In this document: positions 1 through 6,179 of the stretch, piece by piece | Numbering within the stretch: position 1 is the first letter of the stretch | Layout: each line of letters begins with the position of its first letter | Assembly (NCBI GenBank): GCA_013202185.1 | Contig: JABMSA010000456.1 | Span: forward strand, 1 to 8,811 | Source of the DNA: Planctomycetota bacterium | Lineage (GTDB): Bacteria > Planctomycetota > PUPC01 > JABMSA01 | DNA: 8,811 nucleotides | Reading direction: 5' to 3' | The notes under the pieces: generated by a model | Database searches by the model: none | What the model saw: the letters and a program-made list of their open reading frames with translations, nothing else | Told to the model about the DNA's origin: nothing | Program-made: the position numbers and the translations under genes

Positions 1-117
1 CTCCTCGGGCCGATCGGGATGCAATGGGACATCAGCCACGGGGTGTTGATGATCGCCCACTCCACCGAGGAGCTGGAGCTTCTCAAGCAGGCAGAGCTGG
101 CACCGGCCGACATCTGA
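1..117 (+). CDS. C-terminal end of an unidentified protein (5' partial)
   Basis: Frame 1 is open from the window edge to a TGA at 115-117 and gives 38 residues, starting LLGPIGMQWDISHG and ending in an acidic, helix-like tail (STEELELLKQAEL). The composition looks like a real globular C-terminus. There is an in-frame ATG at 19, but the frame continues upstream, so the gene most likely begins outside the window. I do not recognise the family from this fragment. It converges with the DNA glycosylase gene on the other strand, leaving 154 bp (118-271) between the two stops. I see no clear gene or terminator in that gap, only a weak GC-rich imperfect hairpin near 174-188. Confidence 0.5.
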   Translation, partial: LLGPIGMQWDISHGVLMIAHSTEELELLKQAELAPADI

Positions 118-271
118 GCTTCGACGGCGGCTCAAGCAGGGGCAGTGCTTGGCGAATCTGCGGACAGACTTCCGGGTCCGCCGGAACCGGCCCGCCTTCC
201 GAGCACCGTTGTCGCATCGACGACGAGGGCGATTCAGAATCCGCCCGCGCCATACCGGAAGCCCCCCATCA

Positions 272-853
272 TTATTTCTTCGAAACGAACGGATTGCCCC
301 TGATGTAGCATCGCCAGAGGTGCTCGGTGCCTGCGCGTATGCCGATGCGCGGCCGCCAGACGACGGGCCCCGGCTCGATTTCGCGGTCCTCGATGTATAG
401 CGGCGGGTGCGTCAAGTCCGTTCCGTTGCACGTCTTGTCTATCCCGAGGGCAACGCAGAGCTTGGCCGGGCCGGAGGCGAGATCGGCGGGCTCGTCTCGG
501 CGGCGCCGCTCCTTCATCAGCTCCACGCCATCCAGCGGCTCAAGTGCGCGAATGAGCACGGCCTCGGCAACGCCCCTGGGCTGCGTGACGGCGTTGAAGC
601 AGTAATGCATGCCATAGGTGAAGTAAACGTAGGCGTGGCCCGCCGGGCCAAACATCACCTCGGTGCGTGGCGTGAGGCCGCGCGCCGAGTGGCAGGCGGG
701 GTCGTCGGCGCCCATGTAGGCTTCAGTTTCGACGATGATCCCCGCGGCGACGCCGGCGGGCGTTTCGTGCGCGAGCACCTTGCCCAGGAGCTGCCGAGTT
801 ACCTCGAGCGTAGGCCGGCGGTAGAAGGTGTGGGAAAGGATGTTGGGGCTCAT
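272..853 (-). CDS. DNA-3-methyladenine glycosylase (AAG/MPG family)
   Basis: A monofunctional base-excision repair enzyme that removes alkylated purines such as 3-methyladenine and hypoxanthine from DNA in the cytoplasm. It has 193 residues from the ATG at 853, a normal bacterial length. Family motifs run in order: SHTFYRRPTLEVTRQLLGK at the N-terminus; the catalytic IVETEAY block near residues 40-46, where the second Glu activates water; H55; the MFGPAGHAYVYFTYGMHYC-N segment (about 67-87) lining the base pocket; LIRALEP (Arg near 102); GPAKLC (128-133); and the C-terminal signature ending GNPFVSK. All key residues are present, so it looks functional. A GTG at 877 would add eight residues, but that codon lies inside a REP palindrome, so I prefer ATG 853. 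No clear Shine-Dalgarno precedes either start. A REP repeat begins 21 bp upstream, which suggests the repeat island inserted very close to the gene's 5' end. Confidence 0.93.
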   Translation of the reverse strand: MSPNILSHTFYRRPTLEVTRQLLGKVLAHETPAGVAAGIIVETEAYMGADDPACHSARGLTPRTEVMFGPAGHAYVYFTYGMHYCFNAVTQPRGVAEAVLIRALEPLDGVELMKERRRRDEPADLASGPAKLCVALGIDKTCNGTDLTHPPLYIEDREIEPGPVVWRPRIGIRAGTEHLWRCYIRGNPFVSKK

Positions 854-873
854 TGTGGTGTGTTTGGGATAAG

Positions 874-898
874 CCACGGGCTGAAGCCTCGTGGCTAC
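874..898 (-). repeat. REP palindrome copy 1 (inverted)
   Basis: A 21-bp imperfect palindrome (CCACGGGCTGAAGCCTCGTGG) followed by CTAC. Read on the minus strand it is GTAG plus hairpin, the layout of classical GTAG-type REP sequences. This copy has one base change (CTCG for CCCG), which weakens one arm. It overlaps the alternative GTG start of the glycosylase gene. Confidence 0.85.
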
Positions 899-1035
899 AA
901 CCTTTCGGCCGTTGGCCTAAGAGCCTTCCGGCGTTTTGAAGCGCACATGCTCGGATCCGCAACCGGAAGCAACGGCGCTCCTTTTCTTGCCCGCTTCGTC
1001 AGCCATGCCGTTCCGAGCCCGAAGGGCGGGAGAAT

Positions 1036-1060
1036 GTAGCCACGGGGCTTCAGCCCGTGG
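1036..1060 (+). repeat. REP palindrome copy 2, downstream of the transposase
   Basis: GTAG (1036-1039) plus the 21-bp palindrome with arms CCACGGG and CCCGTGG (1040-1060). It ends 13 bp from the transposase stop. It is followed by TTTTCTT, so for plus-strand transcripts it would resemble an intrinsic terminator, although no plus-strand gene leads into it. Confidence 0.85.
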
Positions 1061-1073
1061 TTTTCTTGCCCGC

Positions 1074-1526
1074 TCAATCGAGATAGTCCTGTGGATCAAA
1101 CTCAATATTGTGCTTACGAAGCAGTCTCGCGAGTTCGCTCGCATAGGACATGGACCTGTGCTTCTCTTCTTGCCTTTCAATATACGTTGCCACATCGCGC
1201 CATTGCGACTCGCTAACCGTAAACGACGAGTAACCTACCTGCCACTTGAATGTGCGGAGAACCGGGAAGGTCTCAGATATCCATCTCGACGAGTTGCCTT
1301 TCACTTGACCCACAAATTTCGGTATACCCGAAGCAACCGAGAGCTTTACAAGCATATGTACGTGGTCCGAAACGCCATTGATGCGCAGGATTACTCCTCG
1401 CTTGTTGCGGGCGATGCCGCACATGTATCTGAAAAGACGCTCACGGACATCCTTGTGCAAGGAACGCACACGCCTCTTAGTGCTGAAGACAACGTGGAAC
1501 AGGTGATTGCTGTACGTGTGGCCCAT
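1074..1526 (-). CDS. REP-associated tyrosine transposase (IS200-like Y1_Tnp, HUH family)
   Basis: A 150-residue protein with the Y1 transposase fold (Pfam Transposase_17 type). It would cut and rejoin single-stranded DNA through a 5' phosphotyrosine. Visible motifs are the N-terminal HLFHVVFSTKRRV strand, the metal-binding HUH triad H55-V56-H57 in SDHVHMLVKL, the KGNSSRWI segment (76-83), the WQVGYSSFTVSESQ block (95-108), and the helix DVATYIERQEEKH carrying the likely nucleophile Tyr115, with Gln119 nearby. The C-terminal LLRKHNIEFDP tail is common in this subgroup. Length and motifs are complete, so it is probably active. The start at ATG 1526 follows a modest AAGGATG ribosome-binding sequence about 8 nt upstream. 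A REP hairpin ends 16 nt upstream of the start, which could affect access to the ribosome-binding site, as is known for IS200 tnpA. The start region is duplicated at 1637-1643. Confidence 0.9.
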   Translation of the reverse strand: MGHTYSNHLFHVVFSTKRRVRSLHKDVRERLFRYMCGIARNKRGVILRINGVSDHVHMLVKLSVASGIPKFVGQVKGNSSRWISETFPVLRTFKWQVGYSSFTVSESQWRDVATYIERQEEKHRSMSYASELARLLRKHNIEFDPQDYLD

Positions 1527-1542
1527 GTCTCACATCCTTAAA

Positions 1543-1567
1543 CCACGGGCTGAAGCCCCGTGGCTAC
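1543..1567 (-). repeat. REP palindrome copy 3, upstream of the transposase start
   Basis: The 21-bp palindrome with the CCCCGTGG arm at 1543-1563, followed by CTAC at 1564-1567 (GTAG on the minus strand). It is the exact reverse complement of copy 2, so the two form inverted repeats around the transposase gene. Confidence 0.87.
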
Positions 1568-1659
1568 AACCTTTCGGCCGTTGGCCTAAGAGCCTTCCGG
1601 CGTTTTGAAGCACACATGCTCGGATCCGCATCCGGAGGCCCATGTCTCACATCCTTAAA

Positions 1660-1684
1660 CCACGGGCTGAAGCCCCGTGGCTAC
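1660..1684 (-). repeat. REP palindrome copy 4 (duplicate of copy 3)
   Basis: Identical to copy 3 and generated from it by the 117-bp tandem duplication. It forms the left arm of the second BIME-like unit. Confidence 0.87.
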
Positions 1685-1821
1685 AACCTCTCGGCCGTTG
1701 GCCTAAGAGCCTTCCGGCGTTTTGAAGCACACATGCTCGGATCCGCATCCGGAGGCAACGCCGCTCCTTTTTTTGCCCGCTTCGTTGGCCATGTCGTTCC
1801 GAGCCCGAAGGGCGGGAGAAT

Positions 1822-1846
1822 GTAGCCACGGGGCTTCAGCCCGTGG
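1822..1846 (+). repeat. REP palindrome copy 5
   Basis: GTAG (1822-1825) plus the 21-bp palindrome at 1826-1846, identical to copy 2 and, like it, followed by TTTTCTTGCCCGCT. Confidence 0.87.
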
Positions 1847-1895
1847 TTTTCTTGCCCGCTTCGTTGGCCGCCCCGAGCCCGAAGGGAGGGAGAAT
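1847..1895. repeat. Degenerate partial copy of the BIME spacer's right end
   Basis: After REP copy 5 the string CTTGCCCGCTTCGTTGGCC and then CGAGCCCGAAGGGAGGGAGAA repeats the right end of the BIME spacer (about 1772-1821), with a short deletion and a base change, and without a following REP. It brings the repeat island to within about 20 bp of the stop codon of the 904-aa gene at 1915. I see no separate intrinsic terminator for that gene in this gap. Confidence 0.6.
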
Positions 1896-1914
1896 ATGGC
1901 CGGCAGCATTTGCC

Positions 1915-4629
1915 TTACCGTATTCCGTACTCGGCCAGTTCTTCGTTGATGCGCCGGAGTTCCGCGTCGAGCGCGTCGGGGTTCTCGTTCATCAGGCCCC
2001 TGAGGATGGCGAATTGAAGGAAGTAGACCTTCATCAAGTTGGCACGTGGCCTCGCGCTGTAGCTTACGCCCATCTGGGCGTCGCAGAATCTTTTCGACGC
2101 TCCCATCACGACCACTGCGCCTTTGCCGAACTTCTTGCGGGCGAGGACCACTTTGTTGTTTCCCGTGGTGATCAGGGGATCGCCGCCGACCACGGTGTAT
2201 GTCACCGGCGCGGTGCCTATTACCTGGCCTGCCGTATTGAGCAATGTTGTGGCGGGGGCGGCTCCTCGGCCGGCCGGCGCGTAACCCTTTTCGAGGCGCA
2301 TGCCGAACGGACGCAGGATCATGTTCGACATCGTCATCTCGTTTTCGACGTCGTCCATGAGCAGGAGCTTTCCGCCGTCTTCCACGTATTTCTTGAGCTT
2401 GGGGATCACGTTGTCTTCCACGTTCTTGGCGTCTGCGTGGTCTACGAAGTCGCGGCCGGCCGGCGTGATGTTGGTGGGGTTGATCATCACGAATACCTGG
2501 GGATTTTCGGCGAGGGCGTCGTCGAAGTTGTCCTTGAGGAACGGGAAGAACCCCAGCCGCATCGTCCACAGGTAGAACATGTTGTAGCTTTTCTGCTGAT
2601 CCTTGACAAAGCCGCCTATCGGGATTTCGTATTCGGAGTATTGCTTTTCAAATACGACCTTCGGCACCCTCAGCGGCAGCCCATCGGAGTCTTGCTTGGG
2701 CTGCGGCATCGGATAGGCGCTGCGCGTGAGGGCCGTGAACAAGACCATCGAAAGCGCCGCCACGCACACTCCTACTGCTATCATTGCCAGGCGCGTGCCC
2801 TGGTGGCGAGGCGTGCGGTACGACACCGCTGCCGCCGCCGCGAAAAACATCACCGAAAGCGTGAGGAATGCGCAGTTGAACCACGAGCGGCTGTTCCTGT
2901 GATTCAGCCAGTTCATCGAGCTGAGGAGGAGGTCGGGCTTGCCGGGCAACTGCGTCGAGAAGTTGCTGAAGGTGGTGCTGTCGGAGAAGCCGATTGCCCG
3001 GCCCTTGCCGTATGTGGCGGTTATCAATTGAACGAGCGGCCCGTAGGTCATGTCGGTGCGAAGGTCTACGGATGGGTAGAAGTTTCCGCTGGCGTATTCG
3101 ATCGGCAGCGACCACAGCGCCGGCCCCACGGCCGCGTTGCGGGTCTGGCCGAAGTAGTCTATGGGCTCGATCGAGCACGATGTGGCGAAGAGGAAGTTCT
3201 TCTGGTTTTGCATCAGCGGGCCGGGCATGAGCTTCGGCACGTGCCAAAGCTGCTCAAACTTTTCTTCCATGTCAAATACCGAGTCGAACCGGAAGGCGAA
3301 TCCGAAGTGCCTGCCGATGCTGTTGAGCGGCACGCTCGTGCCGAAAACGTTGGTGTGCTCGCCCATGAGGAATACCCCGCCGCCTTTCTCGACAAACTCG
3401 AGGATTGCTTTGATCTCTTCTTCCGTGTAGGGATAGGTGGGGTTTTTCAGGAGGAGGACGTCGTACTTCTCGAGCACGTCTTTCGTCAGGTCCTTGTCCA
3501 GATTCTTGTCGAGGTCGTAGTAGTAGCTCAGGAGTTTCGACATCGCCGCGTAGTTGTAGGTGCTCTCGTTGCCGTACCACGTGATGTCGAATGGTATTTC
3601 GCTTTTCTCCCAGTCGCTGTGTTTTTCGTCGAGGATGATTCGGCCTTTATTGATCTTGCCGGAATCCCAGTAGCCCAGGTAGCCAACGAAGAAGAACACG
3701 CCCAGGGCCACGGCGAGCACGGCCAGGCCCTTGCGCAGGTGCTGCGAGGGGGCAAAGTGTTCGAGCTGAAGGCCGGCCTCGAGGGTCTCGCCGGTGCGCC
3801 TGAGCGGAAACGCCTTTGCGAAGATGAGCACCAGCGGGATGAACGTGAGGACCGTGAGGGCGCGGTTCCAGAAGATCGTGACCCACAAGTCGGTGTCGAA
3901 GTAGCCCACGAAGTACATGAGGTAAGTGAAGAGCAGCAGCATCAGGGCGGAGCGCACGATCATATAGGCCATGCTGATGATGAAAGACCACAACGCCCTG
4001 GCGCCCTTGCGCGGCTCGCCGCCGAAGAGCGGCATGACGACCGCCGAGGCAACGAGCATCTGCACCAGCGGCAGCAGCGCCAGGGAAGCCCACGACGTAG
4101 GGAACGGCCAGTTGTTGCGCATTGTCTGAATGTAAATGACGCCGTTGCTGAGGCTGCACCGCAGGCCGGTGAAGCGCACCAGCGGGTAAATGATGCCGCT
4201 GAGGAATGGCACGTGGGGGTCCTTGGCAACGTAACTGAAGTAGAGGGAGTAGGTGAGGCTCTGCAAAGTGAGGATCGTGCCGCTTATCAGCAGCGAAGCC
4301 GCCAGGGCCGAGAACCGGGCGTACTTTCGGCACAGCAGCAGCGCCAGCAGGCCCAGAATCAGCAGGCCCGGGCCGAAGGTTTTCGGAAACTGCTGCAGAT
4401 GCTCGTTGCCTCGGCCGAGAATCGCAAACCCGATGGCCAGCGGCAGTATCAGCAAGGCCCACAGCGGGCTCGTCGAGGAGAGGTCGATCTTCTTTCTCAG
4501 CGCGAGCGCAAAGGTGACGATCCCCGCCGCTGCGAGGATGGCCGTGGCCCAGTAGTTCGGATACAGATGGAGGTGGACCGAGTAGAGCCACGTCATCGAA
4601 ATCAGAAAGGTGGCAATCCAAAGAGCCAT
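1915..4629 (-). CDS. Large membrane protein with two GATase1-like (GldG/DUF4350-like) domains, 904 aa
   Basis: I do not recognise a named gene. The protein has nine predicted membrane helices (about 3-20, 27-44, 56-71, 87-100, 107-130, 180-202, 212-240, 247-271, 300-320). Basic loops (RKK 45-47, RKYAR 101-105, PRKGAR 206-211, LRR 276-278) fit an inside N-terminus. An extracytoplasmic amidotransferase-like domain follows (about 327-576): strand YDVLLLKNP (389-397), helix IKAILEFVEKGGG, elbow FLMGEHTNVFG (420-430), and the GldG-type YGKGRAIGFSDSTTFSN block (540-556). Helices at 584-602 and 613-634 lead to a second such domain (650-880) with VFVMINPTN and KYVEDGGKLLLMDD. No nucleophile Cys sits at either elbow, so binding or scaffolding is likelier than glutaminase activity. 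The membrane half may be exosortase-like (see findings). ATG 4629 overlaps the upstream stop and has a good Shine-Dalgarno. It is a paralogue of its upstream neighbour, and the pair is probably one complex in the cell envelope. Confidence 0.85.
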   Translation of the reverse strand: MALWIATFLISMTWLYSVHLHLYPNYWATAILAAAGIVTFALALRKKIDLSSTSPLWALLILPLAIGFAILGRGNEHLQQFPKTFGPGLLILGLLALLLCRKYARFSALAASLLISGTILTLQSLTYSLYFSYVAKDPHVPFLSGIIYPLVRFTGLRCSLSNGVIYIQTMRNNWPFPTSWASLALLPLVQMLVASAVVMPLFGGEPRKGARALWSFIISMAYMIVRSALMLLLFTYLMYFVGYFDTDLWVTIFWNRALTVLTFIPLVLIFAKAFPLRRTGETLEAGLQLEHFAPSQHLRKGLAVLAVALGVFFFVGYLGYWDSGKINKGRIILDEKHSDWEKSEIPFDITWYGNESTYNYAAMSKLLSYYYDLDKNLDKDLTKDVLEKYDVLLLKNPTYPYTEEEIKAILEFVEKGGGVFLMGEHTNVFGTSVPLNSIGRHFGFAFRFDSVFDMEEKFEQLWHVPKLMPGPLMQNQKNFLFATSCSIEPIDYFGQTRNAAVGPALWSLPIEYASGNFYPSVDLRTDMTYGPLVQLITATYGKGRAIGFSDSTTFSNFSTQLPGKPDLLLSSMNWLNHRNSRSWFNCAFLTLSVMFFAAAAAVSYRTPRHQGTRLAMIAVGVCVAALSMVLFTALTRSAYPMPQPKQDSDGLPLRVPKVVFEKQYSEYEIPIGGFVKDQQKSYNMFYLWTMRLGFFPFLKDNFDDALAENPQVFVMINPTNITPAGRDFVDHADAKNVEDNVIPKLKKYVEDGGKLLLMDDVENEMTMSNMILRPFGMRLEKGYAPAGRGAAPATTLLNTAGQVIGTAPVTYTVVGGDPLITTGNNKVVLARKKFGKGAVVVMGASKRFCDAQMGVSYSARPRANLMKVYFLQFAILRGLMNENPDALDAELRRINEELAEYGIR

Positions 4630-4643
4630 TAGTTGCTCTCCTT
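4627..4643 (-). promoter_or_regulatory. TAATG stop-start overlap with strong Shine-Dalgarno
   Basis: On the minus strand the TAA of the upstream gene (4631-4629) shares one base with the ATG of the 904-aa gene (4629-4627). AAGGAG (4643-4638) lies 8 nt upstream of that ATG. This fixes the start and implies translational coupling, so the two membrane proteins are likely made in linked amounts. Confidence 0.85.
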
Positions 4644-6179
4644 CGTTTGTGGTACGTGGGTTTGGAGCATCCACTGCATGAAATATATGCTGTCCATGTA
4701 GTTCTTCTTCATCGCCGGGTCCCTGATTTCGTTCATCTTTTCGATCTCGAGGTTCTTGTTCATCCAGAAGCCGGAATCGGCGATGAGTATGAGCTTTCCC
4801 TTGCCGACATTGAGCCTGACCGCCAGGTCGTAGCTTTGGCCGGTCTTGCCCTTTTCGTTGGTGGGCTCGTATGGGATCAGTATCTGCGACGTGTCGTAAT
4901 CTTCTTTCACGGGCAGCTCGCCATACCACTTGGTGGTGAGGTACGTTCGCGGCAAGGTGGGTTCGCCGAGGTATTCAATCGGCCATACCCGCCAGAATGG
5001 AACGAATTTGCCTGCGGCGGCTGCAACCGGGATCTTGAACCGTCCCAGGGGTGTGAAGGGGATTCTCAGGTCGAAGGCGTCGAGCAACTTCTGTATTGCG
5101 TCGAGGTCTTCGTGGCTGGCGGTGAGGATCATGGTACCGCCGCCCTCGAGATAGCGCTCGACGGCCTCTACGTCTTTGCGCGTGAAGGGCGCCGACGGTG
5201 CGACGGTCACCACGAGGTCCGCTCCCTGGAGCGTCTCGAGGTCGAACTTTTTCAGGTTCTGGGTGTAGAAGCCGTTTCGCATGAGGTTGAGGTGCAAGGC
5301 CATGAGGCCGTCGTCGCGCCAGCCTTCCTTCGAGACTTTCGGCATGTGGTAGTTGTCTACGTAGGCCAGCCGGACGCTTCCGTCTTGGCCCGGCCCGAGG
5401 GGCACGGCGTTGTTGGTGGAATGCGCGGCAACAACAAGGCCCACTACGAGCGCCCCCGCCACGACGCCTGCGTATCCGCCCGACAGCCGGAAGCACGCAA
5501 TGGCCCCCACAAGCAGAAGGATTGCGGCGAGCGTCTTGGTGTAGCTCAGCAGCTTGCCGCTGCCCGCCGCCAGGTGCGTTGGGCCGTTGGCGGATTCTTT
5601 TGCCTTGCCGTTTGGCTTCGATGTTTCGGAGGCGAGCCACGTGAATACGCGGTTGCAAAACTCGCCGGTATTTGTGATGATGCCGTTGGCGAAGGCCGAG
5701 GTATCGCCGAATACAAGCACCTTGCCCTTGCCGTAGTCCTGCTCGGCCGCGATCACTATCTGGCCAAGGGGCTCGCCCATGTCGTAATCCATGTTGCCGA
5801 GGTAGCCGCGCGTGCCTTCGCGCATGTCGCCGGCATCGAGATAGCCGTACTTGCCCACGATAACCGGGCGTGCGGCGCCGGTTGCCACAAGCGATGCTCC
5901 CACTACCATGCCCACTTCGTTTTGGTCGTCTCGAAGCCCGTGCGTGAGAAAGTGGAGGGGGTTTTCCATCGATTGCAGCCAGCCGCCGACGAAGTACTTT
6001 GCGGAATCGTTCGCGAACTTTATGTCGAACGGCTCGAGCACCTTGTTGAGCCACAGCTCGGTCTTCGGGGGGCCCACGGGCAGCTCGGTTTCCTTGTAAA
6101 AAGTATGTCGCCGATCACGAGCAGCGCGCCGCCGTCCGCAACGAAATCCCATATGACCTCGAGGGCGTCTTTGTGCCAC
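4629..6179 (-). CDS. 3' part of the frameshifted large membrane protein (GATase1-like domains)
   Basis: This open frame continues the upstream gene after a one-base shift. Its formal GTG start at 6179 is poorly supported, and its first 27 residues are an arginine-rich out-of-frame stretch. Family-like sequence begins at Tyr28 (6098), where YKETELPVGPPKTELWLNKV completes the domain broken off in the 5' part. It then has the GldG-like YGKGKVLVFGDTSAFANG block (149-166), a Cys at 175, two membrane helices (about 215-231 and 234-252), and a second amidotransferase-like domain (about 268-510). That second domain shows strand ADLVVTVAPS (320-329), helix VEAVERYLEGGGTMILTAS (337-355), and GKGKLILIADSGFWMN (459-474). 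The order matches the C-terminal half of the 904-aa neighbour. In the joined 1292-residue protein these features lie at about 804-1292. Alternatively it could be translated separately, but no suitable ribosome-binding site precedes the family-like part. Confidence 0.8.
   Translation of the reverse strand: MAQRRPRGHMGFRCGRRRAARDRRHTFYKETELPVGPPKTELWLNKVLEPFDIKFANDSAKYFVGGWLQSMENPLHFLTHGLRDDQNEVGMVVGASLVATGAARPVIVGKYGYLDAGDMREGTRGYLGNMDYDMGEPLGQIVIAAEQDYGKGKVLVFGDTSAFANGIITNTGEFCNRVFTWLASETSKPNGKAKESANGPTHLAAGSGKLLSYTKTLAAILLLVGAIACFRLSGGYAGVVAGALVVGLVVAAHSTNNAVPLGPGQDGSVRLAYVDNYHMPKVSKEGWRDDGLMALHLNLMRNGFYTQNLKKFDLETLQGADLVVTVAPSAPFTRKDVEAVERYLEGGGTMILTASHEDLDAIQKLLDAFDLRIPFTPLGRFKIPVAAAAGKFVPFWRVWPIEYLGEPTLPRTYLTTKWYGELPVKEDYDTSQILIPYEPTNEKGKTGQSYDLAVRLNVGKGKLILIADSGFWMNKNLEIEKMNEIRDPAMKKNYMDSIYFMQWMLQTHVPQTKESN

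Larger units (their letters stand above)
874..1060. repeat. BIME-like unit 1: two inverted REPs around a conserved spacer
   Basis: A 187-bp unit made of REP copy 1 (minus), a 137-bp spacer, and REP copy 2 (plus), with the GTAG tetranucleotides facing inward. The spacer contains small hairpins of its own, for example GGCC-GTT-GGCC near 908-918 and GCCC-GAA-GGGC near 1018-1028. The same 187-bp unit recurs at 1660-1846 with about ten substitutions and no length change. The spacer is open in one reading frame, but most differences between the copies would change amino acids, so it does not behave like a gene. Confidence 0.8.
1036..1567 (-). mobile_element. IS200-like/RAYT unit: transposase bracketed by inverted REPs
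   Basis: The transposase gene lies between two REP palindromes in opposite orientation (1036-1060 plus, 1543-1567 minus), with hairpins facing the gene and GTAG tetranucleotides on the outer sides. This is the arrangement described for REP-associated tyrosine transposases, which recognise a GTAG next to a REP hairpin on single-stranded DNA. True element ends cannot be defined here, because REPs are not classical terminal repeats and no target duplication is visible. The TTTTCTTGCCCGCT string after copy 2 also follows copy 5 at 1847-1860, so the gene appears to be embedded in older repeat sequence. Confidence 0.7.
1520..1753. repeat. 117-bp tandem duplication (1520-1636 and 1637-1753)
   Basis: Two adjacent 117-bp copies differ at one base (T at 1573, C at 1690). 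Each contains the first codons, start codon and ribosome-binding sequence of the transposase, a REP palindrome, and the first part of the BIME spacer. The base before each copy differs (T1519, A1636), and GGC recurs at the start of each copy and just after the second, a three-base microhomology that could have mediated the duplication. The near-perfect identity indicates a recent event. Confidence 0.92.
1660..1846. repeat. BIME-like unit 2
   Basis: A 187-bp unit of REP copy 4 (minus), a 137-bp spacer, and REP copy 5 (plus). By hand comparison it is about 95% identical to unit 1 (874-1060), with no indels. The two units lie on either side of the transposase, as expected if the transposase mobilises them or inserted beside one of them. 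Confidence 0.8.

Noticed and set aside
407..1039. 210-codon plus-strand open frame ending in the BIME spacer
   Set aside because: Most of it is antisense to the glycosylase. The last part translates the repeat. Between the two BIME copies most substitutions in this frame change amino acids, so there is no sign of protein-level selection.
1040..1067. Intrinsic terminator (hairpin followed by TTTTCTT) on the plus strand
   Set aside because: It has terminator form, but it is a REP copy and no plus-strand gene leads into it, so I list it only as a repeat.
936..1541. 201-codon plus-strand open frame
   Set aside because: It is antisense to the transposase, whose motifs (HVH, YIERQEEKH) are unmistakable on the minus strand.
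874..1846. CRISPR array
   Set aside because: The repeats alternate in orientation, are spaced irregularly, and their spacers are copies of one another. No cas genes are present.
1703..2569. 288-codon minus-strand open frame running from the membrane-protein gene into the BIME
   Set aside because: It is an arginine/proline-rich out-of-frame reading of the 904-aa gene with a translated repeat at its end.
1843..4632. 929-codon plus-strand open frame
   Set aside because: It lies antisense to the 904-aa membrane protein, has low-complexity charged composition and no recognisable motif. It is a shadow caused by GC-rich codon bias.
6098..6103. Programmed -1 ribosomal frameshift
   Set aside because: Not called as a feature, because A-CTT-TTT does not allow the P-site tRNA to re-pair and no clear stimulatory structure follows. 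An indel is the simpler reading.
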